From Atlantibacter hermannii (GTDB lineage Bacteria > Pseudomonadota > Gammaproteobacteria > Enterobacterales > Enterobacteriaceae), in the NCBI GenBank assembly GCA_900635495.1, contig LR134136.1:3720001-3784000 (forward strand): a stretch of DNA of 64,000 nt, in the 5' to 3' direction. The position numbers and the translations under genes were made by a program. Below the pieces are notes generated by a model, which saw only the letters and a list, made by a program, of their open reading frames with translations, did not search any database and had not been told where the DNA came from. Below, in pieces: positions 57,532 through 64,000 of this stretch; the first letter of the stretch is position 1; every line of letters begins with the position of its first letter.

Positions 57532-58622
57532 TGTCGAAAAATTATCATATTGCTGTTTTGCCGGGTGACGGCATTGGCCCGGAAGTGATGGCGCAAGCCC
57601 TGAAAGTACTGGACGCCGTGCGTAACCGTTTCGATATGCGTATTACTACCAGCCACTATGACGTCGGCGGCATTGCCATCGACCGTCATGGCAACCCGTT
57701 GCCACAGGCCACGGTTGAAGGTTGCGAACAGGCCGATGCGATTTTATTCGGCTCCGTAGGCGGTCCGAAGTGGGAGCACCTGCCGCCCGCGCAGCAGCCG
57801 GAACGCGGGGCGCTGCTGCCGCTGCGTAAGCACTTCAAATTGTTCAGTAACCTGCGCCCGGCAAAACTGTACCAGGGGCTGGAAGCGTTTTGCCCGCTGC
57901 GCGCTGACATTGCCGCTAACGGCTTCGACATCCTGTGCGTGCGCGAACTGACTGGCGGCATCTATTTCGGCCAGCCAAAAGGCCGCGAAGGTCAGGGCAT
58001 GCACGAAAAAGCCTTTGATACCGAGGTGTACCACCGTTTCGAGATTGAACGCATCGCGCGTATCGCGTTTGAATCCGCCCGTAAGCGCGGTAAAAAAGTG
58101 ACGTCGATTGATAAAGCCAACGTGTTGCAGACCTCCTTGCTGTGGCGCGAAATCGTCAACGAAATTGCCAACGATTACCCGGACGTCTCGCTGTCACATA
58201 TGTACATCGATAACGCCACCATGCAGTTGATTAAAGATCCCTCGCAGTTCGACGTGCTGCTGTGCTCTAACCTGTTCGGCGACATTCTGTCGGATGAATG
58301 CGCGATGATCACCGGTTCAATGGGCATGCTGCCTTCCGCCAGCCTGAACGAGCAGGGTTTCGGTCTGTACGAACCGGCGGGCGGCTCCGCGCCGGATATC
58401 GCCGGGAAAAATATCGCTAACCCGATTGCCCAGATCCTGTCACTGGCGCTGCTGCTGCGCTACAGCCTTGATGCCGCCGATGCGGCCGATGCCATTGAAC
58501 ATGCCATTAACCACGCCCTGGAAGCCGGCGTTCGCACCAGCGATCTGGCGCGCGGCGACAAGGCAACCAGTACTGATGAAATGGGCGATATCATCGCCCG
58601 CTATGTTGCCGAAGGGGTGTAA
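57531..58622 (+). CDS. leuB: LeuB, 3-isopropylmalate dehydrogenase
   Basis: A complete 363-residue NAD-dependent dehydrogenase of E. coli length. Substrate-binding ERGALLPLRKHFKLFSNLRP (about 90-109) and the nucleotide/metal site SDECAMITGSMGMLPSAS, then LYEPAGGSAPDIAGKN, are intact. I use the ATG at 57531 and not the GTG one codon earlier. It oxidatively decarboxylates 3-isopropylmalate. Confidence 0.98.
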   Translation: MSKNYHIAVLPGDGIGPEVMAQALKVLDAVRNRFDMRITTSHYDVGGIAIDRHGNPLPQATVEGCEQADAILFGSVGGPKWEHLPPAQQPERGALLPLRKHFKLFSNLRPAKLYQGLEAFCPLRADIAANGFDILCVRELTGGIYFGQPKGREGQGMHEKAFDTEVYHRFEIERIARIAFESARKRGKKVTSIDKANVLQTSLLWREIVNEIANDYPDVSLSHMYIDNATMQLIKDPSQFDVLLCSNLFGDILSDECAMITGSMGMLPSASLNEQGFGLYEPAGGSAPDIAGKNIANPIAQILSLALLLRYSLDAADAADAIEHAINHALEAGVRTSDLARGDKATSTDEMGDIIARYVAEGV

Positions 58623-58624
58623 TC

Positions 58625-60025
58625 ATGGCCAGCACGCTGTACCAAAAATTATTTGACGCCCATGTGGTTTATGAAGCGAAGGACGAAACGCCGCTGCTGT
58701 ATATCGACCGTCACCTGGTGCATGAAGTGACCTCCCCGCAGGCGTTCGACGGTTTACGCGCCCATGGCCGCCCGGTGCGCCAGCCGCGTAAAACCTTCGC
58801 CACCATGGATCATAACGTCTCGACGCAAACCAAAGACATCAACGCATCCGGTGAAATGGCGCGTATTCAGATGCAGGAGCTGATAAAGAACTGTAATGAA
58901 TTCGGCGTCGAACTATATGACCTGAATCACCCTTATCAGGGTATCGTGCATGTGATGGGCCCGGAACAAGGCATCACCCTGCCCGGCATGACCATCGTCT
59001 GCGGCGATTCCCATACCGCAACTCATGGCGCGTTCGGTGCGCTGGCTTTCGGCATCGGCACCTCAGAAGTAGAGCACGTACTGGCTACCCAGACCCTGAA
59101 ACAGGGGCGCGCCAAAACGATGAAGATTGAAGTGAAAGGCACCGCCGCACCGGGTATCACCGCTAAAGACATTGTGCTGGCGATTATCGGCAAAACCGGT
59201 AGCGCAGGCGGCACCGGCCATGTGGTGGAGTTCTGCGGCGACGCGATTGCGGCCCTGAGTATGGAAGGCCGTATGACCCTGTGCAACATGGCGATTGAGA
59301 TGGGCGCTAAAGCGGGCCTGGTCGCGCCGGATGAAACCACATTCAACTACGTGAAAGGCCGTCTGCACGCGCCGAAAGGTAAAGATTTTGACGACGCGGT
59401 GGAATACTGGAAAACCTTCAAAACCGATCCCGATGCGGTATTCGACACGGTGGTGACGCTGGATGCGGCTGACATTGCTCCGCAGGTGACCTGGGGCACC
59501 AATCCAGGCCAGGTTATCTCCGTGACTGACCGCGTACCGGAACCGGCTTCCTTCGTCGACCCGGTGGAGCGCGCCTCGGCGGAAAAAGCGCTGGCTTATA
59601 TGGGCCTCCAGCCTGGTGTTCCATTGACTGAAGTGGCTATCGACAAGGTGTTTATCGGTTCCTGTACCAACTCGCGTATTGAAGATTTGCGCGCGGCGGC
59701 AGAAATCGCCAAAGGCCGTAAAGTTGCGCCGGGGGTTCAGGCACTGGTGGTTCCGGGTTCCGGCCCGGTGAAAGCCCAGGCGGAAGCCGAAGGTCTGGAT
59801 AAAATCTTTATCGAAGCCGGATTTGAATGGCGCTTACCGGGCTGCTCCATGTGCCTGGCAATGAATAACGATAGGCTGAACCCGGGCGAGCGCTGCGCCT
59901 CCACCAGCAACCGTAACTTTGAAGGCCGTCAGGGCCGTGGCGGACGCACCCACCTGGTCAGCCCGGCAATGGCAGCGGCGGCGGCGGTGACCGGTCATTT
60001 CGCCGATATCCGCACACTGAAATAA
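58625..60025 (+). CDS. leuC: LeuC, isopropylmalate isomerase large subunit
   Basis: A complete 466-residue aconitase-family subunit, the E. coli length. The 4Fe-4S cysteines are in the motifs GSCTNSRIEDL (about 346-356) and GCSMCLAMN (about 407-415), and the substrate segment GDSHTATHGAFG lies at about 127-138. With LeuD it isomerises 2- to 3-isopropylmalate. Confidence 0.98.
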   Translation: MASTLYQKLFDAHVVYEAKDETPLLYIDRHLVHEVTSPQAFDGLRAHGRPVRQPRKTFATMDHNVSTQTKDINASGEMARIQMQELIKNCNEFGVELYDLNHPYQGIVHVMGPEQGITLPGMTIVCGDSHTATHGAFGALAFGIGTSEVEHVLATQTLKQGRAKTMKIEVKGTAAPGITAKDIVLAIIGKTGSAGGTGHVVEFCGDAIAALSMEGRMTLCNMAIEMGAKAGLVAPDETTFNYVKGRLHAPKGKDFDDAVEYWKTFKTDPDAVFDTVVTLDAADIAPQVTWGTNPGQVISVTDRVPEPASFVDPVERASAEKALAYMGLQPGVPLTEVAIDKVFIGSCTNSRIEDLRAAAEIAKGRKVAPGVQALVVPGSGPVKAQAEAEGLDKIFIEAGFEWRLPGCSMCLAMNNDRLNPGERCASTSNRNFEGRQGRGGRTHLVSPAMAAAAAVTGHFADIRTLK

Positions 60026-60036
60026 GGAGCCTCACC

Positions 60037-60642
60037 ATGGCAGAAAAATTTATTCAACATACCGGCCTGGTGGTTCCACTGGATGCGGCCAACGTCGATA
60101 CCGATGCGATTATCCCCAAGCAGTTTCTGCAGAAGGTCACCCGTACCGGCTTTGGCGCGCACCTGTTTAACGACTGGCGCTTTCTCGATGACAAAGGCGA
60201 AGTGCCGAACCCGGATTTTGTACTGAACTTCCCGCAGTATCAGGGCGCGTCGATTTTGCTGGCGCGTGAAAACTTCGGTTGCGGCTCTTCCCGCGAACAC
60301 GCCCCCTGGGCGCTGACCGATTACGGCTTCAAAGTGGTCATTGCCCCGAGCTTCGCAGATATTTTCTATGGCAACAGCTTCAATAACCAGTTGCTGCCGG
60401 TGAAGCTGAGTGATGAAGAGGTCGACGAACTGTTTGCGCTGGTGCAGGCAAACCCGGGTATTCGTTTTGAGGTGGATCTGGAAGCCATGGAAGTGAAAGC
60501 GGGCGATAAGCGCTACGCCTTTACGCTGGATGCCTTCCGTCGCCACTGCATGATGAATGGTCTGGACAGCATAGGCCTGACGCTGCAGCACGACGACGCC
60601 ATTGCCGCCTACGAACAACGCCTGCCCGCGTTTATGGGTTAA
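60037..60642 (+). CDS. leuD: LeuD, isopropylmalate isomerase small subunit
   Basis: A complete 201-residue swivel-domain subunit, the E. coli length. The conserved FGCGSSREHAPWAL loop lies at about 82-95. It starts 11 bp after leuC behind AAGGAG. Last gene of leuABCD; a strong terminator follows. Confidence 0.98.
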   Translation: MAEKFIQHTGLVVPLDAANVDTDAIIPKQFLQKVTRTGFGAHLFNDWRFLDDKGEVPNPDFVLNFPQYQGASILLARENFGCGSSREHAPWALTDYGFKVVIAPSFADIFYGNSFNNQLLPVKLSDEEVDELFALVQANPGIRFEVDLEAMEVKAGDKRYAFTLDAFRRHCMMNGLDSIGLTLQHDDAIAAYEQRLPAFMG

Positions 60643-60643
60643 C

Positions 60644-60675
60644 AAAAAAGCCGGGCGCAATGCCCGGCTTTTTTA
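60644..60675. terminator. Bidirectional terminator between leuD and setA
   Basis: AAAAAAGCCGGGC-GCAAT-GCCCGGCTTTTTT is a near-perfect palindrome flanked by A and T runs. It ends both the leu operon and the convergent setA; it overlaps the last base pairs of the setA frame. Confidence 0.9.
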
Positions 60676-61851
60676 AACGTCTTTCACCCGCGAAGTTATC
60701 AGCAGGGTAAATACGCCCATCCCCGCCACCGCCCAGTACACGGCGTAATGTCCGAAACTTTCCACCAGCGCGCCCTGAATAACACCCGCCAGGATCACCC
60801 CGGTAGAGATACTGTTAGTGAACAGCGTGGTCGCCGATCCGGCGCGTCCCGGCATCAGATCCTGGAACCAGATCATGCCGATCGCCGCGATGATCCCGAT
60901 AAACACCGCATTAAAGATCTGCAATATCAGCAGCGCCTGCGTGCTCTGAAAACACAGCAGACCGATATAAAACAGCACGGCGGAAACCACTGCCAGCAGC
61001 ATGATCCGCCGTTTACCAATACGCTTCACGTAATAGCCCGCCAGCAGCATCACCGGAATTTCCAGACCGGCGGCAGTCCCCATCAGCACGCCTGCCAGCT
61101 TATCCGGCAGCCCCAGTTCGCTACTGATCCACAGCGGCATATCGATGAAATACATGGTGTTGCAGGTCCACATTAACACCGAGGCGATAAACAGCAGGCG
61201 CACGTTTTTATCCTGCCACCCGCTTACCTGCGTTAACGCGACATCCGTCTTTGCGGTTTCCCGTGGCATGGACGGCAGCGCCAGCGCAATGGCGGCAAAA
61301 CTCAGCACAAAGATCGCCGCGGCGAACAGAAACATGGCGGTAAAGCCGTAATTGAGCGCCAGCAGAAACGCCAGCGGCGGCCCAATAACCCAGGCCAGCG
61401 ACAGCTGCGCACGCATCACCGAGCTGAACATCACCGCTTCACGGGCAGAGCTGTCGGCATATTCCCGTGCAAGGGCAAACAGTTGCGGCATAGTGGTATT
61501 CGCCAGCGCCGAAAGCAGCACGCCTGCGGTAATCAGCGTCAGGTAATGGCGGGAAAAAGCAAACAGTACGCAGTTGCCGATGGCCATCACGCAACAGAAC
61601 AGTATCAGTTTGCGCCGGTCACCCTGGGTATCGGATCGCTTTGCCAGCCACAGGCTTACCACGATCCCGGCCAGGGCGTTAACGGTATAAAACAGCCCGA
61701 CCCAAAACGGTCGCACGTCCACTTCCCGGCTCAGAAACAGACTCAGCGTCGGGGCCTGCAACGCGCTCGCCACGCCAACCATAAAGGTAACGCCCATAAA
61801 CGCCAGATAGATCCCATTCACTCTGCGACCGTGCGTTAATAACCACTGCAT
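60673..61851 (-). CDS. setA: SetA, sugar efflux transporter
   Basis: A 392-residue major facilitator with 12 helices, the E. coli length. It exports glucose, lactose and related sugars and analogues. Helix segments such as LQAPTLSLFLSREV and MWTCNTMYFIDMPLWISSELGLPDKL are close to E. coli. I start at MQWLLTHGRR (61851), where AAAGGA lies about 9 bp upstream. The upstream frame extends 73 codons through sgrS and is rejected. In E. coli setA can be read from the sgrS promoter and helps in sugar-phosphate stress. Confidence 0.93.
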   Translation of the reverse strand: MQWLLTHGRRVNGIYLAFMGVTFMVGVASALQAPTLSLFLSREVDVRPFWVGLFYTVNALAGIVVSLWLAKRSDTQGDRRKLILFCCVMAIGNCVLFAFSRHYLTLITAGVLLSALANTTMPQLFALAREYADSSAREAVMFSSVMRAQLSLAWVIGPPLAFLLALNYGFTAMFLFAAAIFVLSFAAIALALPSMPRETAKTDVALTQVSGWQDKNVRLLFIASVLMWTCNTMYFIDMPLWISSELGLPDKLAGVLMGTAAGLEIPVMLLAGYYVKRIGKRRIMLLAVVSAVLFYIGLLCFQSTQALLILQIFNAVFIGIIAAIGMIWFQDLMPGRAGSATTLFTNSISTGVILAGVIQGALVESFGHYAVYWAVAGMGVFTLLITSRVKDV

Positions 61852-62000
61852 AACGTGCATCCTTTCAAAAGGGAGAAGCGCCAGAAGCCTGGACACCACA
61901 TCATTCGCGTGCGTCAAAGCGGCATAAAAACAAGACCCGTCATGGGCCGGGTAACGAAGACAGCCTGCACAGGGCTGTCGGAATGATGAAGTGTACAATG

Positions 62001-62189
62001 AAAAAAGCCAGCAGTTGAATCTGCTGGCGGGTGAAAAGCACCAATACTCAGTCACACTTGATGCCTGCAATGTTCACCGGGAAAACAGGACGCGCTTCAG
62101 GACGTTAGGGCATCGTCGCGGGCCAGCGGCAGTACCTCAACGCTTCTCCCCTGAACCTTGTCCACCACAGCGGAATCATCACTTTCATC
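62001..62189 (-). ncRNA. sgrS: SgrS, sugar-phosphate stress small RNA
   Basis: The 3' part is nearly identical to E. coli SgrS. The ptsG-pairing segment GTGTGACTGAGTATTGGTG lies at 62039-62057, then TCACCCGCCAGCAGATT and the terminator CCAGCAG-loop-CTGCTGG plus a T run (end at 62001). The 5' end is placed at the GATGAA start shared with E. coli. That gives about 189 nt, shorter than the 227 nt of E. coli, and the missing part is where sgrT lies. With Hfq it blocks ptsG mRNA when phosphosugars build up. It is activated by the divergent sgrR. Confidence 0.92.
62105..62188 (-). other. Vestigial sgrT-position reading frame
   Basis: At the position of sgrT in E. coli SgrS the only frame is 27 codons (MKVMIPLWWTRFRGEALR, then nine more residues). 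It starts at base 2 of the RNA, has no ribosome-binding site, and I cannot align it to E. coli SgrT (43 aa) with confidence. It could be a remnant or a chance frame. Confidence 0.35.
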
Positions 62190-62257
62190 AGCGCAAATTA
62201 TTGGCTTAATATAGGGAAAGAAAAACAGATGCGTTTCATAACGGGAGTTCCCCTTTT

Positions 62258-63919
62258 ATGTCTTCTTCCCGGCTCCAACAACAATTTATCCGCCTGTGGC
62301 AATGCTGTGACGGTAAGCCGCAGGAAACCACGCTAAACGAGCTGGCCGAGCTGCTGAATTGCTCGCGCCGCCATATGCGGACATTGCTTAACGCCATGCA
62401 GGATAAAGGATGGTTGACCTGGGAAGCCGAAGCGGGACGCGGCAAACGGTCGAAGCTGGCTTTTCTCTACACCGGCCTCGCGCTTCAGCAACAGCGTGCC
62501 GAAGACCTGCTTGAGCAGGATCGGATCGATCAACTGGTGCAGATCGTCGGCGACAAAGCCGCCGTACGCCAGATGCTGATCTCCCATCTGGGCCGCAGTT
62601 TCCGCCAGGGACGCCATATTCTGCGCATCCTCTACTATCGCCCCCTGAGAAACCTGTTGCCGGGCACTGCGTTACGGCGCTCCGAAACCCATATCGTGCG
62701 GCAAATATTCAGCGGGCTGACGCGCATAAATGAGGAAAACGGGGAAATCGAAGCGGACATTGCCCACCACTGGCAGCAGTTAAGTCCGCTGCACTGGCGT
62801 TTCTTTTTGCGCCCCGGCATCCATTTTCACCACGGTCGCGAGCTGGATATGCAGGATGTCATCAGCTCGCTGCAACGCATTAACACCCTGGCGCTCTATT
62901 CGCATATTACGCGGATTGAATCCCCCACCGCCTGGACGCTGGATATTCATCTCGCCCAGCCGGATCGCTGGTTGCCGTGGCTGATGGGCAGCGTTGCGGC
63001 GATGATCCTGCCGCGTGAATGGCCGTCGATGAGTAACTTCGCCAGCCGCCCGGTTGGGACGGGCCCTTACGCCGTGGTGCGCAACAATAATAACCAGCTT
63101 AAAATCCACGCGTTCGATGACTACTTCGGCTATCGGGCGTTGATCGACGAAGTCAATTTCTGGGTACTCCCGGATCTGGGCGATGAGCTCAGTAGTGGCG
63201 TGCATCTGGAATCGTCGACCGAAGGCGAAGAAAAAGCGGTGGAAAGCCGTCTTGAGGAAGGCTGTTACTATCTGCTGTATGACAAGCGTTCTGCCCGCGG
63301 CGCGCTACCGCAGGTGAAAAGCTGGCTGAGCCATGTGTTGTCGCCGGTGAATTTGTTGTGGCGGGCCAGCGAACAGCATCAGCGTTACTGGTTTCCGGCG
63401 TATGGTTTACTGCCGCGCTGGCATCATACCCATCCTTCAACCGCCCATGAAAAACCCGCCGGGCTGGAAACGTTAACCCTGACCTTTTATGGCGAGCATA
63501 TCGAGCACCGGGCCATCGCCGATATCATGGCGTCGATCCTGGCGGAGCATCACGTTACGCTCGAGATCCGGGAAGTGGACTATAACGCGTGGCATCAGGG
63601 CGAGATCGTCAGCGATATCTGGCTGAACAGCGCCAACTTTACCCTGCCGCTGGAGTTTTCGCTGTTCGCGCATCTGTTTGAAACGCCGCTGATGCAGCAC
63701 TGCGTCCCCATCGACTGGCAGGCCGATGCGCAACGCTGGCAGGCAGGCGAATTAAATCATGCGGCATGGTGCCAGCAACTGCTTGAGAAACAAGCGATTC
63801 AACCACTAATCCATCACTGGCTGATGATTCAGGGCAAGCGCAGTATGCGTGGTGTGCGGATGAACACTCTCGGCTGGTTTGATTTTAAATCCGCCTGGTT
63901 TGCCCCTCCGGAACCATAA
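62258..63919 (+). CDS. sgrR: SgrR, transcriptional activator of sgrS
   Basis: A complete 553-residue protein (E. coli 551). The N-terminal winged helix-turn-helix reads TTLNELAELLNCSRRHMRTLLNAMQDKGWLTWEAEAGRGKRS, followed by a solute-binding-protein-like domain that is thought to sense the stress metabolite. It activates sgrS and represses itself. The divergent placement to sgrS is as in E. coli. Confidence 0.97.
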   Translation: MSSSRLQQQFIRLWQCCDGKPQETTLNELAELLNCSRRHMRTLLNAMQDKGWLTWEAEAGRGKRSKLAFLYTGLALQQQRAEDLLEQDRIDQLVQIVGDKAAVRQMLISHLGRSFRQGRHILRILYYRPLRNLLPGTALRRSETHIVRQIFSGLTRINEENGEIEADIAHHWQQLSPLHWRFFLRPGIHFHHGRELDMQDVISSLQRINTLALYSHITRIESPTAWTLDIHLAQPDRWLPWLMGSVAAMILPREWPSMSNFASRPVGTGPYAVVRNNNNQLKIHAFDDYFGYRALIDEVNFWVLPDLGDELSSGVHLESSTEGEEKAVESRLEEGCYYLLYDKRSARGALPQVKSWLSHVLSPVNLLWRASEQHQRYWFPAYGLLPRWHHTHPSTAHEKPAGLETLTLTFYGEHIEHRAIADIMASILAEHHVTLEIREVDYNAWHQGEIVSDIWLNSANFTLPLEFSLFAHLFETPLMQHCVPIDWQADAQRWQAGELNHAAWCQQLLEKQAIQPLIHHWLMIQGKRSMRGVRMNTLGWFDFKSAWFAPPEP

Positions 63920-63955
63920 TTCTTTTAAACATTTATTAAATCATTACAATACTTA

Positions 63956-64000
63956 CCGTTCTCAACGGGGTGCCGCAGGAAACTGCGCGCTGAGATAATA
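63956..64000 (+). promoter_or_regulatory. TPP riboswitch (THI element), 5' part, cut by the window end
   Basis: The hallmark thi-box elements are in place: CTCAACGGGGTGCC, then the loop arm, then GCGCGCTGAGATAATA. GGGGTGC and GCTGAGA are the conserved core of the TPP aptamer. In E. coli this riboswitch precedes thiBPQ (thiamine uptake) directly after sgrR. The rest, including the expression platform, is beyond the window. Confidence 0.88.

Larger units (their letters stand above)
61852..62257. other. Intergenic region between setA and sgrR
   Basis: 406 bp containing the sgrS RNA (62001-62189) on the setA strand and the divergent sgrR/sgrS promoters (about 62,190-62,257). The part between sgrS and setA (61,852-62,000) holds the setA leader and no gene that I can see. 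Confidence 0.7.

Noticed and set aside
61852..62070. N-terminal extension of SetA by 73 residues
   Set aside because: It runs through the sgrS terminator; the first membrane helix and the E. coli length support the start at 61851.

Overview
This 64 kb window is chromosomal DNA of a member of the Enterobacteriaceae. Nearly every gene matches an Escherichia/Citrobacter/Salmonella housekeeping gene in order and length. It is not E. coli K-12: it has an ECF transporter operon beside epd, a shorter SgrS RNA and a diverged LeuL. A Citrobacter-like genome fits best, but this is judged by eye and the genus is not proven. I see no prophage, IS element, CRISPR array, tRNA or rRNA.

Region A (1-28.3 kb) corresponds to E. 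coli minute ~66. It holds epd (partial); a divergent four-gene ECF-type uptake operon plus a PPC-domain protein; the cryptic hexitol cluster yggC-yggD-yggF-yggP-cmtA-cmtB; tktA; loiP; speB-speA-yqgB; metK; an unrecognised membrane protein; galP; sprT; endA; rsmE; gshB; yqgE-yqgF; yggR; yggS-yggT-yggU-rdgB-hemW.

Region B (28.4-64 kb) corresponds to minute ~2, read in reverse. It holds secA-secM-lpxC and the complete division and cell-wall (dcw) cluster (ftsZ, ftsA, ftsQ, ddlB, murC, murG, ftsW, murD, mraY, murF, murE, ftsI, ftsL, rsmH, mraZ). These are followed by cra, ilvH-ilvI, leuO, leuL-leuABCD, setA, the sRNA sgrS, sgrR, and the start of a TPP riboswitch that should precede thiBPQ.

The two regions are not neighbours in E. 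coli. They meet tail-to-tail at a shared hairpin terminator between hemW and secA (28,331-28,403). Both points lie about equally far from oriC on opposite replichores (from memory of the K-12 map), so a single inversion symmetric about the origin-terminus axis explains the join. A misassembly is the alternative.

Fourteen genes carry 18 single-base indels relative to their families, nearly all in homopolymers. Seven of the 14 are essential (secA, ftsQ, murC, murG, murD, murF, ftsI). These are best read as sequencing errors, and the genes are annotated here as full-length with a note on where the frame breaks.

The most interesting non-routine signals are a ~140 bp imperfect palindromic repeat inserted between the SecM arrest peptide gene and secA, an unassigned structured RNA with a strong terminator upstream of metK, an SgrS that has apparently lost sgrT, the uncharacterised PPC-ECF operon with a degenerate ATPase signature motif, and the inversion junction.
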